A DNA stretch of 64,000 nt from JBGSON01 sp041739085 (GTDB taxonomy: Bacteria; Patescibacteriota; Gracilibacteria; CAIRYL01): NCBI GenBank assembly GCA_041739085.1, contig JBGSON010000004.1, positions 1 through 64,000 of the forward strand, in the 5' to 3' direction. The notes under the pieces were generated by a model. The model was not told where the DNA came from, searched no databases, and was given only the letters and a program-made list of their open reading frames with translations. Numbering within the stretch: the first letter of the stretch is position 1; every line of letters starts with the position of its first letter. Position numbers and translations under genes: made by a program. Positions 33,542 through 42,326 of this stretch are shown here, one piece after another.

Positions 33542-33569
33542 TTGACACAACTGGAATAATTCGTATAAT
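33542..33569 (+). promoter_or_regulatory. Near-consensus sigma-70 promoter
   Basis: A perfect TTGACA (33542-33547) and a perfect TATAAT (33564-33569) are 16 bases apart, 21 bases before the ATG of the orphan gene at 33591. It is among the strongest promoters in the window. Confidence 0.85.
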
Positions 33570-33590
33570 CAATTCCTTTTTAAGTGCGGC

Positions 33591-34769
33591 ATGAAAAACA
33601 TTTTCAAGGGATTGCTTCCAAAACGGGAACCAGAGAAAATCGGCTCCATTGAAGAGATTGACCCGGTTCTCCTCCGGTCCGCCGGAATGTTTCTCCATGC
33701 ATCTCATAGACGAATTCTGCGAGGACAAGGTATTCACGGATCTGAAATGGTTACAGAGGAATCCATGAATACTGATCTCCAGGAGGAGCTCATGGCGTTT
33801 CTTGAGCGGCGCGGCGCTTCTCAACCTCAAGTGGATTGGTTTTCTGCTCAGCTCGGGAGAGTAAATAGTGTGCAGGGCTTCGCGGATTATTTACAGAGTA
33901 CAGGAGAACAGATGCTTCTCGAGAGAAGCCCGATCGGGAGAATGAAAGAAGCGGTGGTGTCCTTAGGATCTACTCTCCATGACCGATGCATGACCGCTCT
34001 TGAGTCACATGCCGATGACTGTCTGGATTTTTGCGAGGCGGCATACCGTATGGAAGGAATGAAGGCCGTTACATTCCCGGACGAAGAACCCGATGGAATA
34101 CGACTCCCGCCCGTGCCGGATCTCGAACTGCTGCGGCAGGAAATCATCTTCTGGCTGAGGAGTCTTGCGGATGAATGGGAGGAGAGAGAAACTCTTGGAG
34201 AACTCCGGAAAGAGCCGGTATCGAGAATGAGAGGCTCTCTTTCGATGGAAATGGAACATATTCTCCGGAAACACGAGGAGAATATTGAAAGGAGCGGAGC
34301 GAGCACGGAGTATCCTTCAGACAATATCCCGAAAGTACTCCGGCTCGCAAAATTTGTTACGCTTCTCAATGCCGAATCGATCTCGGAAAGAGTAAGGGGT
34401 TTTTTCTGGTTCCTCCTTCGATTTGTTCCGGATATTGATATTTCACTCCAGTCCGGTGATCCCGTCCTTATTCTCCGGCGCGGAGATAACTCCTCTACAT
34501 GTGTCAAGATCACGGATACCGGTCCTGTCATACTCGATGTGACCGCGGGGAAGGAACAGGATTTTGGGGCGATCGTTCATGATGACATGGACTTTGTCGA
34601 ACAGTATTGGTACCGGTTTATCCACTCCTCCCTCGACCGGGGATCCGGGGTCCTGACCCGAATGATGAGGAGGGGCGCAGAAGCCGGCTCCGGTATCGGT
34701 TTTGTTCGAAACGGAGCGAGAGCGTTCCTCAAGGATTTATCTCTGAGCGAAATGCCGGAGAAACAATAG
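33591..34769 (+). CDS. Hypothetical protein with its own strong promoter
   Basis: I do not recognise this 392-residue protein. It has no signal peptide or clear membrane segment. The first 200 residues look helical and acidic. Around residues 240-330 there is a block of alternating strands and helices (RLAKFVTLLNAESISERVRGFF; LQSGDPVLILRRGDNSSTCVKI; GPVILDVTAGKEQDFGAI) that looks like a folded domain. The C-terminus is rich in arginine and glycine. The gene is monocistronic, with a near-consensus promoter just upstream. The next gene (34956) is also an orphan with a consensus promoter, so the two may be related in role. Confidence 0.7.
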   Translation: MKNIFKGLLPKREPEKIGSIEEIDPVLLRSAGMFLHASHRRILRGQGIHGSEMVTEESMNTDLQEELMAFLERRGASQPQVDWFSAQLGRVNSVQGFADYLQSTGEQMLLERSPIGRMKEAVVSLGSTLHDRCMTALESHADDCLDFCEAAYRMEGMKAVTFPDEEPDGIRLPPVPDLELLRQEIIFWLRSLADEWEERETLGELRKEPVSRMRGSLSMEMEHILRKHEENIERSGASTEYPSDNIPKVLRLAKFVTLLNAESISERVRGFFWFLLRFVPDIDISLQSGDPVLILRRGDNSSTCVKITDTGPVILDVTAGKEQDFGAIVHDDMDFVEQYWYRFIHSSLDRGSGVLTRMMRRGAEAGSGIGFVRNGARAFLKDLSLSEMPEKQ

Positions 34770-34904
34770 GCATGACCAAGCGAATCTTCAAAAGATTATT
34801 TCAAGATGAACAGAGGTGACTTTCCGCACATATTTCGATTGTTCCAGTTTTGCAGGAGTGATATAAGAGGATTGAACTGAAGAGTAGGAACTGTAAGAAT
34901 AATA

Positions 34905-34933
34905 TTGACAAAAGCATAAATAAAGTTTATAAA
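34905..34933 (+). promoter_or_regulatory. Near-consensus sigma-70 promoter
   Basis: TTGACA (34905-34910) and TATAAA (34928-34933) are exactly 17 bases apart, and the ATG at 34956 follows 22 bases later. The spacer and -10 resemble the AAGTTTATAAA repeat unit, so a repeat copy may have supplied part of the promoter. Confidence 0.8.
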
Positions 34934-34955
34934 ATCCTTCATTTTATTTTTCCCC

Positions 34956-36017
34956 ATGGCTGACAAACTATCAAAGAGTGGACGAGAACCGATGAACAGA
35001 ATTGAATCTGCGGTCCCGCTCAACAATCCTGATACCATACGGGAAGCCCGGCATCCCCTGATCCCGTTTCGCGTGTTTCATGCCCTGAGAGATGCGATCA
35101 GGAGTTTTATGCAAAAAAACATCAGGATCAGCAGGGCAGTTGATACGATTGACGCGAACCGTCTTGAACCTCTTTCTCCCGAACATGGAAAAGATATCAT
35201 GCTGAGCGAATTCCAGACATTTCTCGCTCTTACTCATCCTGAGATCGAAGTCAAAGTCTGGGACGACGCATTCGATCATCTCATCGGAGAAAACCCGGAG
35301 ATCGCGACAGATGACCTCGTCGCACTTCAAAAAAGAGTGGATTTTGTTTGTCAGGAGGGTGATTCCAGCGCATATTTCCAGATAGGTGGCAATGGCGAAA
35401 GCGGATATTCCTTAATCCAGCAGGAAAAACCAGGAAAGACCGATGAGCCCGCGGAGGTCTCCGCTATCCCGGACGATGTCCAAGATGCCTGGAAAGAATT
35501 CGGCGGATCATCTCTTTTTCAGGGGGGCTTTCTCGCCGAAGGTCGCGAGATGATTTTCTCCGGCATCGATGGGATTCTCTCTCTCGTCCGCGAGTTTCAG
35601 GAAGCATTCCGTGGGATCGAGGATGGCAGGAGCGAAGGGCCTTCTCTCCGGGAGGCATTGGAACCACTTCTGGAATCAATCCGGTCAATCCAGAGAAGAG
35701 TTAGGAATAATCCCGTGACCACATTCGCACTTCTTGTCGCTCTCGTCTCCGGAGGATACATCACTCTTGAGAAAGGAATGCCGGCACTGGACGGGTACAT
35801 GAGAGCGAAAACGGAAGCATCAGTGAAAGCAGAGGCGAGAGAAATCGGAATGAAAGTCCCGGAAGGAAAACTCAGCGATGAAGAATTACAGAGGATGCTG
35901 TGGGCGATTCGAGATTATCGCGGGACATCACAGATTTTCTCGGACGAAGGACATGTCCGGCCGCCGGAGAAAAGGAGCGAACTGAAGCAAGATCAGGAAG
36001 AATCCGGAAATGAATAA
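34956..36017 (+). CDS. Hypothetical protein with one membrane segment
   Basis: I do not recognise this 353-residue protein. It is mostly hydrophilic, with one hydrophobic segment near residues 255-275 (VTTFALLVALVSGGYITLE). This is preceded by a coiled-coil-like acidic stretch (LREALEPLLESIRSIQRRVRNN) and followed by a charged region with RAKTEASVKAEAREIGM. The topology fits a single-span protein with a large cytoplasmic N-terminal part. It has its own strong promoter. An internal start (Met13) is possible. Confidence 0.7.
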   Translation: MADKLSKSGREPMNRIESAVPLNNPDTIREARHPLIPFRVFHALRDAIRSFMQKNIRISRAVDTIDANRLEPLSPEHGKDIMLSEFQTFLALTHPEIEVKVWDDAFDHLIGENPEIATDDLVALQKRVDFVCQEGDSSAYFQIGGNGESGYSLIQQEKPGKTDEPAEVSAIPDDVQDAWKEFGGSSLFQGGFLAEGREMIFSGIDGILSLVREFQEAFRGIEDGRSEGPSLREALEPLLESIRSIQRRVRNNPVTTFALLVALVSGGYITLEKGMPALDGYMRAKTEASVKAEAREIGMKVPEGKLSDEELQRMLWAIRDYRGTSQIFSDEGHVRPPEKRSELKQDQEESGNE

Positions 36018-36100
36018 AAGAACGAAGGGCAATCTCCTTGCCTTTTCTCAGCGATTTCTCTAGGATTTTGCGCGGATTTCATTCTCTCTGCATTCATCCT

Positions 36101-37003
36101 ATGAGATTTCCAATCATTCCAAACACGAAGCTCTGGTTCACCATTTCCGGACTCGCGCTCGCGGTCAGTATTTTTTTCCTCTTCTCTCCTTCCTTTGGAC
36201 TGAAACTGGGGATTGATTTCACGGGAGGGAGCAAGATGTATCTGGAATTCGAACAGAAGGTAACGAGAGAAGATTTCGACACGATTTTTCGTTCGGCAGT
36301 CGGAAATGAAAAGGGAGAGACCGTCGTGGAATCAGGGGAGAATGCGATCATCGTCCGGTCCAAAGTCCTCGAAAGCAGCGAGATAACCGCGCTGAAAACA
36401 GCCTTCGAAGATGCTGGAAAATCATTCCTTGAGGAGAAGATGCGTATCGAGACTGTCGGTCCGACACAGGGGGATGTTCAGACACGAAGAGGGATCATCG
36501 CGGTCGTGATCACGTCGCTCGCGATCATCATGTTCATCGCTCTCGCGTTCCGGAAAGTCCCGGAAGGACTTTCTTCCTGGAAGCTCGGAGTGGCGGCTGT
36601 TATCGCGCTCATCCATGACGTGACGATCGTTGCGGGACTTTTTGCATTCCTTGGAAAATATTATGGTGTGGAAGTGGATACGCTCTTCATCACTGCCCTC
36701 CTCACGGTCATGGGGTTCTCCGTACATGATACGATCGTCGTTTTCGACAGGATCCGGGAGAATTTGAAAGGGGAATCGATAGCTCATCTCCCGCGCATCG
36801 CAGAGACGGCAGTCTGGCAGACGATGGCCAGGTCTGTTCAGACCTCCATGTCCACGTTTATCGTTCTCACCGCCATTTTCTTTGCGAAGATCGAAGGGAT
36901 TCATTTCTTCACCCTCGCCCTCATGGTCGGGATCTTTGTGGGGACATACTCTTCGATATTCATCGCGTCTCCGCTTCTCGTCCTCTGGTCAAGGAAGAAA
37001 TAA
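36101..37003 (+). CDS. secF: Protein translocase subunit SecF
   Basis: SecF with SecD uses the proton gradient to pull exported proteins through SecYEG. The 300-residue protein has six membrane segments, the LGIDFTGGSKMYLEF periplasmic motif after the first helix, and the conserved LIHDVTIVAGLFAF and GFSVHDTIVVFDRIREN motifs. I chose the ATG at 36101 because the product then begins with the usual short basic leader (MRFPIIPNTKLWF). The frame extends 21 codons upstream without support. secD is not adjacent, which is unusual because the two are normally side by side or fused. Confidence 0.95.
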   Translation: MRFPIIPNTKLWFTISGLALAVSIFFLFSPSFGLKLGIDFTGGSKMYLEFEQKVTREDFDTIFRSAVGNEKGETVVESGENAIIVRSKVLESSEITALKTAFEDAGKSFLEEKMRIETVGPTQGDVQTRRGIIAVVITSLAIIMFIALAFRKVPEGLSSWKLGVAAVIALIHDVTIVAGLFAFLGKYYGVEVDTLFITALLTVMGFSVHDTIVVFDRIRENLKGESIAHLPRIAETAVWQTMARSVQTSMSTFIVLTAIFFAKIEGIHFFTLALMVGIFVGTYSSIFIASPLLVLWSRKK

Positions 37004-37004
37004 A

Positions 37005-38312
37005 TCATCGTCTCTTTTTCCATCCATCGATCACCTGAAGGAAAGCGAGGATTTGCTGCCTTTTTTCTTCGGCATAGCCTAAAAGCACTTCAGCATGTTC
37101 TGCGATCCCCGGAGGATCGATGATGCAGAGGGAACGTTTTTTTTCCATACATTTCGCCCGAAGTCCTACGTGATGCAAATATCCTAAAACGATAACATCA
37201 GGGGTATATACAGAATCGACAAAGTATTCTTCCCGCTTCCCGGATAGCGCAGTCATTTCCTCTCCCGTTACCCGCAGATAATTGCGCAAATCCATTTCCA
37301 GTTTTGCGGCCGGCACCTCAACATCCCCGATAAGGACAAAATCCAAGGATCGCGTCTCTTTGTTAAAAAGAGGGCTGATGGCCGTTGATTTTCGGAAAAG
37401 CGCGTTGAGATGTGTCAAGAATGTTCTCGCGGGCATTGCTTTCTCTTCTATGTAATGCCCCATCTCATCATAGAGAACCGGTTCCTCGATCCCATAAATC
37501 CGGATGTCCGGTATGCCGAGGAGGAGAATGTACTTCAAGACATTTTCGAGACCTCTTTTGTCCATCTGCTCCACGATACTGAAGAATAACTTCTCATTCC
37601 CCGCGAGCTCGGCTCCTGAAGGAAAGCTCCTTCTGCTTTTCTGGAGTTTTTCCGGCAGATTGTTCAATACCATGGAAACATCACTGGAGATGCCTTCCAG
37701 GCCGATCTTTCTCATGCCTTTTTCCTGTAACGCATGGAGCACACGATAGACGTTGAAGAGCGATTGTTTTGTTTTCGCATCATACTGAGTCCCTTCCGTC
37801 GTGAGATCTTCATGCCTCCAGCCGATAAAGACGAGCGGATCTTTTGGATTCTCATCATCCGCTCCTTCCGGATGGATCCATTCCACTGTCCCGAGGCGGC
37901 GCTCAATAATGAGATCCGTTGCCCTTTTCCAGCGCAAAGCGTCGTTGCTTTCCGGAGAAGCAGAAGTCACCTTTGGAATTCCATTGTGAGGCGTGAAAAC
38001 GTGAGGTGGTGGTGTCGGATTATGAACTACGAGAGGGATTGTTTCTTTTGGAGCGTGAAAAGGTGCTCTTTCTTTGATGATCTCCCCGATGACTGCCCCG
38101 CTCAGTCCCATGAAAACCAGTGCGAACAAAAGCCGGTTTCTCGTAAGGCATGAATGAAGTCTGGAGAAAAAGAGGGTACTCTGTTCATTCCCTGCCTCGG
38201 ATCGAGACGGCGCATCTGGTCTTTCCTGAGGTGCAGAGTCCACATTTTTTTGAGCTCCCCGAGGATCCGACAGAGGCTCTTTTTGCCGGAAGTGTCTTTT
38301 CTTTTTTGACAC
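37005..38312 (-). CDS. Membrane-anchored EreA/TraB-like domain protein (paralogue A)
   Basis: The 435-residue protein has a charged cytoplasmic N-terminus, one membrane anchor (about residues 58-78) and a proline-rich linker. An outer domain of about 310 residues follows. It shares blocks with paralogue B just upstream: RLGTVEWIHPEGADDENP, then FIGWRHEDL, IGLEGISSD, and VIVLGYLHHVG near the C-terminus. The pattern G-x2-H-x-D ... E-G near the start and a second x-G-x-x-H near the end recalls the EreA/TraB/ChaN superfamily of metal-dependent hydrolases. That call is by pattern only. It converges with secF, with one base between the stops. Confidence 0.7.
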   Translation of the reverse strand: MSKKKRHFRQKEPLSDPRGAQKNVDSAPQERPDAPSRSEAGNEQSTLFFSRLHSCLTRNRLLFALVFMGLSGAVIGEIIKERAPFHAPKETIPLVVHNPTPPPHVFTPHNGIPKVTSASPESNDALRWKRATDLIIERRLGTVEWIHPEGADDENPKDPLVFIGWRHEDLTTEGTQYDAKTKQSLFNVYRVLHALQEKGMRKIGLEGISSDVSMVLNNLPEKLQKSRRSFPSGAELAGNEKLFFSIVEQMDKRGLENVLKYILLLGIPDIRIYGIEEPVLYDEMGHYIEEKAMPARTFLTHLNALFRKSTAISPLFNKETRSLDFVLIGDVEVPAAKLEMDLRNYLRVTGEEMTALSGKREEYFVDSVYTPDVIVLGYLHHVGLRAKCMEKKRSLCIIDPPGIAEHAEVLLGYAEEKRQQILAFLQVIDGWKKRR

Positions 38313-38412
38313 AGCGAAGAAATGAGTGAGCTATCATAGCAGAGGGGTTCACTATGTCAAATTTTGTCCTGACGCAAATAGATGTTGAAAACTAATGACG
38401 AAAATTTAGCGT

Positions 38413-39627
38413 TCATTTGGCCGATCCCGAAGAGAGAGTTTCTTTTTTCCGGATTTGTGAGAGTAGCATCTCTGCGATCCTCTGCTTCGCATCATATTCC
38501 CTCGTGTAATCTTCTAGATATTCCCGGACTCCCGTCGGGAAGACCACACACACGGACCTCCCGTTTTCCGGAAATGTTCTCGAAAAATTCTGGGCGTGAA
38601 CGGCGCCCATAACGATGACTTCGGCATCAAAAATATTCTGAGCGACATACCGTTCCCTTTGTTGGGCGAGTTCCCCCTTCATGAGCGAGTCATTCGCGAG
38701 ATAATTTTGGAGAATGGTGATCAGGGCTTCCCTCGAGAGACGAGTATTGCCGAACGTGTATTCAGTTTCTCCGTTGATGTCAATAACTCCGTAGCTTTGT
38801 GGTCCGTTCGCAGAGAGAAAACTCAGCACCTCGTCGCCCCGCGTTATTGCGGTTCGAAGTCTTGAAAATGTCTCTTTGAATTCAGCATTCGTCTTGGGAT
38901 TCTCCGTCCCATGGATGGAAACATTCGCGCTCCAGAGATTTCCAAAAATATCGATGAATTCCGGATTTCCCCGGAGGAGTTCTTCAAAATACGTGGCGTC
39001 TGAATAGGCGCGCGAGCGGAGGACTTCGACTTGAGAGGATGGGAGAGGCGCTCCCTGAAGATCATGAACCCCTTTCGGTTCATACTTTGTGTCCGCACTC
39101 AGTCCCTCCCAGGCGATCCGTGGGCGGGAGGAAGAATTCGCAAAGACCGTGAGGACTTTCAAAATATTATGGAGAAGCGGAACGGTTTCGGGAAGAATAT
39201 TTCCATTGAGATCTTCATGAACGAGAGCGATCACTGCCGCCGGGCGTGCTGGATGCTCATCATCAGCGCCTTCCGGATGAAACCACTGCGCTGTTCCAAG
39301 CTTGTTCGCTTCAATGACGGGAACGATATCGCGCCAGGGATATTTCCGGATTTTCTCTTCACGGGATAAAGTCGGAGACGGAAGAACCGGCTGAGAAATT
39401 TGTGAAGCCGGAACATCTTTTGAAATTTTCGGTTCAACCGGGATTCCCCTTTCCCGCATTTTCCACATGATCGCCGATCCGAAGAGGAGGATGCAAACCG
39501 TCAAAAGCACCTTCGGACTCACATCGCGGAGAGCGGTGATAAATTCGTCATGACTCCTGCTTCTTTCTGGAGAGGGATGCAATTCTTTTTTCCCCGATGT
39601 TTCGTTCTGCTTCTTGCTTCTTCCCAT
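38413..39627 (-). CDS. Membrane-anchored EreA/TraB-like domain protein (paralogue B)
   Basis: The 404-residue protein has the same plan as its downstream paralogue: charged N-terminus, one membrane anchor (about 37-55), Pro/Ser linker, then the outer domain with KLGTAQWFHPEGADDEHP, VIALVHEDL, IAWEGLSAD and VIVMGAVHAQN. The histidines in VHEDL and AVHAQ and the acidic residue in WEGLS are kept in both copies; most other positions have drifted. The tandem pair arose by duplication. The gene is about 100 bases upstream of paralogue A and 60 bases from the end of tsaD on the same strand. Role unknown; the anchored outer domain suggests a surface-side enzyme. Confidence 0.7.
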   Translation of the reverse strand: MGRSKKQNETSGKKELHPSPERSRSHDEFITALRDVSPKVLLTVCILLFGSAIMWKMRERGIPVEPKISKDVPASQISQPVLPSPTLSREEKIRKYPWRDIVPVIEANKLGTAQWFHPEGADDEHPARPAAVIALVHEDLNGNILPETVPLLHNILKVLTVFANSSSRPRIAWEGLSADTKYEPKGVHDLQGAPLPSSQVEVLRSRAYSDATYFEELLRGNPEFIDIFGNLWSANVSIHGTENPKTNAEFKETFSRLRTAITRGDEVLSFLSANGPQSYGVIDINGETEYTFGNTRLSREALITILQNYLANDSLMKGELAQQRERYVAQNIFDAEVIVMGAVHAQNFSRTFPENGRSVCVVFPTGVREYLEDYTREYDAKQRIAEMLLSQIRKKETLSSGSAK

Positions 39628-39687
39628 GGTGAAAATGAAGAGATAGAAAGTAACATATCCTCTTCTTTTCGGAAATGGAAAATCCGG

Positions 39688-40725
39688 TCAAAACCGAAAA
39701 TCATGCGAAAGATTCACATCCACGCTTTCGGGCGTGAAACGTTTTTTCTCGGTGGGCGAAGATTTTGAGTAAATCCCGAATGCCGCAGCAGCGATCATTG
39801 CTCCGTTGTCGGTGCAGTATTCCAGCTTTTCCGGAATTCTGGTCGAGAGATGTCTTTTCTCCGCCTCTTCTTCAAACTTTTCCCTGAGGCGCTTGTTCGC
39901 AGAAACTCCTCCCGCGAGATGGACTTCCCCCGCGTTCCATTCGTCCACGGCACGGAAAAGTTTGTCGATGAGCGTATCCACGATCGCTTCCTGATACGAG
40001 GCTGAAAGATCCGAAATTTCTTTATTGGAAAGCTTTTTCTCTGAAGTCCGGTGTTCGATTTCGTAATAGAGCGCTGTCTTGAGGCCGGAGAAGGAAAATT
40101 CGTAGTTTCCACTTTTTTCCATCGGTCTCGGGAAGTGGACGGCATCCTTCTTCCCTTTCAGGGCAATCTTCGCGAGAGAAGGGCCTCCGGGATAGGGGAG
40201 TCCGAGAAGCCGCGCACCCTTATCAAATGCTTCCCCTGCGGCATCGTCATTTGTCCCTCCGAGTTTCTCGAACACAGCGGGAGATTTCCAGAGGTAGAGA
40301 TCATTGTGTCCGCCGGAAACGGTGAGTGAAACAACGGGGAATGAAGGCGGATTCTTCCTCTCGAGGATGTTGGAAAAAAGATGCCCCGCAATATGATAAA
40401 CGGGAATAAGAGGCTTTTTATAAAGCATCGCGAGAGTCTTTGCAGACTCGATCCCGACGAGGAGCGAGCCGAGAAGCCCGGGGCCGTTCGCCACCGCGAC
40501 CGCATCGATCCTTTTCCATGAGGCTCCGGATTTCACGAGAGCATCTTTTATCACCGGTGCGATTTTCATCGCGCTGTCTCTTGCAGCGACTTCCGGGACG
40601 ACTCCGCCGGTCTTCACATGGAGGAGCTGTGAGGAAGCGATGACATTCGAGAGGACATTCCACCCGTTTTCCACGACTGCGGCCGCCGTTTCATCGCACG
40701 ATGTTTCGATTCCGAGGATGAGCAT
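39688..40725 (-). CDS. tsaD: tRNA N6-adenosine threonylcarbamoyltransferase
   Basis: TsaD transfers the threonylcarbamoyl group to A37 of ANN-decoding tRNAs (t6A). The 345-residue protein opens with LGIETSCDETAAAVV, and has the metal motif HIAGH near residue 110 and GPGLLGSLLVG. Downstream it has the FSFSGLKTALYYEI block and GGVSANKRLRE, all normal for the family. The partner TsaE occurs in this window fused to an HD domain (53429-54454); TsaB and TsaC are not in the window. Confidence 0.96.
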   Translation of the reverse strand: MLILGIETSCDETAAAVVENGWNVLSNVIASSQLLHVKTGGVVPEVAARDSAMKIAPVIKDALVKSGASWKRIDAVAVANGPGLLGSLLVGIESAKTLAMLYKKPLIPVYHIAGHLFSNILERKNPPSFPVVSLTVSGGHNDLYLWKSPAVFEKLGGTNDDAAGEAFDKGARLLGLPYPGGPSLAKIALKGKKDAVHFPRPMEKSGNYEFSFSGLKTALYYEIEHRTSEKKLSNKEISDLSASYQEAIVDTLIDKLFRAVDEWNAGEVHLAGGVSANKRLREKFEEEAEKRHLSTRIPEKLEYCTDNGAMIAAAAFGIYSKSSPTEKKRFTPESVDVNLSHDFRF

Positions 40726-41057
40726 GAGAATTTTTTACGCGAGGGTATTGTAGGAGGAAGCAGGCAAGCAAGCAAGCGGGCAAGCGGAAAAAGCCGTTCA
40801 AATTTACTGAATTAAGGGTTTTATGATGACGAACTCTGTAGCTGTTTTTTCGGAGATTCCTCAGGACTCTTGTTCATTTTCTGGAGCAGATTTTTAATCT
40901 GCTCCTCTGGTTTCGATTGCGGAAATTGTATACTTAAAAATGGATTTTCTATCTTCAAACCATCTCTTCCTTAATCGCAATACCATGACTCATTCGAAAC
41001 GAGAGGAGTATGTTACAAACATGCTCCAGAAAAAAGAGTGCGGCGACATATCTCAGT
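40726..41057. repeat. Gene-free stretch with CAAGCGG repeats and a hairpin
   Basis: These 332 bases hold no convincing gene. At 40756-40795 there is a run of GGCAAGCAAGCAAGCGGG-type units, the same family as at 43820 and 59458. At 40883-40905 a hairpin GGAGCAGAT/ATCTGCTCC encloses a T-rich loop and could act as a terminator. A 79-codon frame from 40940 crosses a palindrome and the antisense of the RAYT remnant and is not credible. Confidence 0.55.
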
Positions 41058-41480
41058 TCATACTACGAAATTTTGGGTGTTTTTTAGTAGGCGCGCATGA
41101 CAATGCGCGCCTACAAGGCCACATTTTGTGTCCACCATCCCGTTATTATCATCTTCAAAACCGTTCTCTGTTTCATTGATCATGACAATTCCATGAAAAT
41201 GATCCGGCATGACGATCCATTCATCAATGATGACATTTTTGCGGATATATTTTGTATTTTCCCATTCCTCCGCGACAATTCTCCCGATTTCCGACAACTG
41301 CATTGTTTGATGTGCAGCACCTTTTGTCCCCACAATTTTTCCGAAAAAATGTTCCCTGTTTTTTGTACAGATCGTGATGAAATAAAATCCAGGGGATGAA
41401 TAATCCCAGTTTTTTAATCGCATGGAAGAAACGCGGCGTCTCACCTGGAATTCCGAAGATCCATTATTTTCTTTTTGCAT
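41058..41480 (-). pseudogene. REP-associated tyrosine transposase (RAYT), 3'-truncated
   Basis: The 140-residue product matches the N-terminal half of the Y1 transposase/RAYT family: RLKNWDYSSPGFYFITICT, LSEIGRIVAEEW, and the HUH metal motif in WIVMPDHFHGIV. The catalytic tyrosine region and the C-terminal helices are missing. After the HUH motif the frame runs through a perfect hairpin (41087-41114, encoding VGAHCHAR) and soon stops. Full-length members have 170-200 residues. I start at the ATG at 41480. RAYTs mobilise REP hairpins; this copy appears inactive. Confidence 0.8.
41087..41114. repeat. REP-like perfect hairpin inside the RAYT remnant
   Basis: GTAGGCGCGCAT and ATGCGCGCCTAC form a perfect 12-base-pair stem around the tetraloop GACA. 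This is the size and shape of REP elements that RAYT proteins recognise. It lies in frame within the truncated RAYT gene. No second copy was noticed in the window. Confidence 0.75.
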
Positions 41481-41648
41481 TGTTTTTCGTGAAATATATG
41501 TATTGTAAGAGAAAATGATAATTAATTTTCTCCTGCAAAAGGTATGGAACGGGATTTCATAATTCATGAAAGCTTTCCTGTGCCCTCTTTCTGTCGATTC
41601 ATGTCATCAACAGGCATATTCAATGGAAGTCGCCCAACTGAGTACAAA

Positions 41649-42203
41649 CTACCCAACCTCCGCCACTATTACGACATAGTTTTTCCCGTACTTCTTCGCG
41701 CATTTCGGGCAGGTCGTGTACCACATGTACGTTTTTTTCGAAGTGAGATTTTTGCTCGTGAGGTATTCCTCAAAATCCTTGAGCCATTTCCCGGTGTCCC
41801 GGTACGGCCCTTCGTACACCTTGCTCATGAATTTTCCGCTGAGCGTAACGTTCTCGGCGTCCGGAATTTCCTTATCCACTGCGAGATAGAGATCCATATT
41901 CCATTTCGACGTATGATCCGACAGGCAGAGCCAATCCGGCATTTTCGCATTTGCTTTCTCAACTTTTTCATTGAGTCTTTTCATCACGCTCCCGAAATTC
42001 AGCGGCATGTAGAAGAAGGTAAACACGTTGTCTTTAATGAAGGTTTTATTCTTCCATTCGAAGGTTTTTTCGTCCCAGGGTTTCGGATCGAACTCAGGGC
42101 AACACTCGTCTTTTGGATTATATGATGCGGTCATAGGAATATGAAAAAATGATTGCTCATAGTATACGAGCATATCGGATGTATTAAAAACTGATTTTTC
42201 CAT
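41649..42203 (-). CDS. Conserved protein of unknown function with two Cys motifs
   Basis: The 184-residue protein belongs to a well-conserved family that I recognise by pattern but whose function I cannot name. Landmarks are DECCPEFDPKPWDEKTF, FFYMPLNFGSVMKRL, DWLCLSDHTSKWNMDLYLAV, NVTLSGKFMSKVYEGPYRD and the C-terminal TTCPKCAKKYGKNYVVI. The two cysteine pairs could bind a metal. Such conservation in many bacteria suggests an enzyme. I place the start at the ATG at 42203; further in-frame codons run to 42311. The gene is divergent from tnaA, sharing a 123-base upstream region, so the two may be co-regulated. Confidence 0.75.
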   Translation of the reverse strand: MEKSVFNTSDMLVYYEQSFFHIPMTASYNPKDECCPEFDPKPWDEKTFEWKNKTFIKDNVFTFFYMPLNFGSVMKRLNEKVEKANAKMPDWLCLSDHTSKWNMDLYLAVDKEIPDAENVTLSGKFMSKVYEGPYRDTGKWLKDFEEYLTSKNLTSKKTYMWYTTCPKCAKKYGKNYVVIVAEVG

Positions 42204-42326
42204 GACCAAGCCTCCGTCAGAGAATCCGCCGAGCGGGAAAATGGGTGATTTTTTTCCATTTCTTCCAAAAAAAATTGCACTTTCTTTGCTTTTTTCCGAC
42301 AATACATTCATCTTTCCCCCTTCCCC

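Noticed and set aside
40940..41179. 79-codon frame next to the RAYT remnant
   Set aside because: It is partly the antisense of the RAYT gene and runs through a perfect palindrome.
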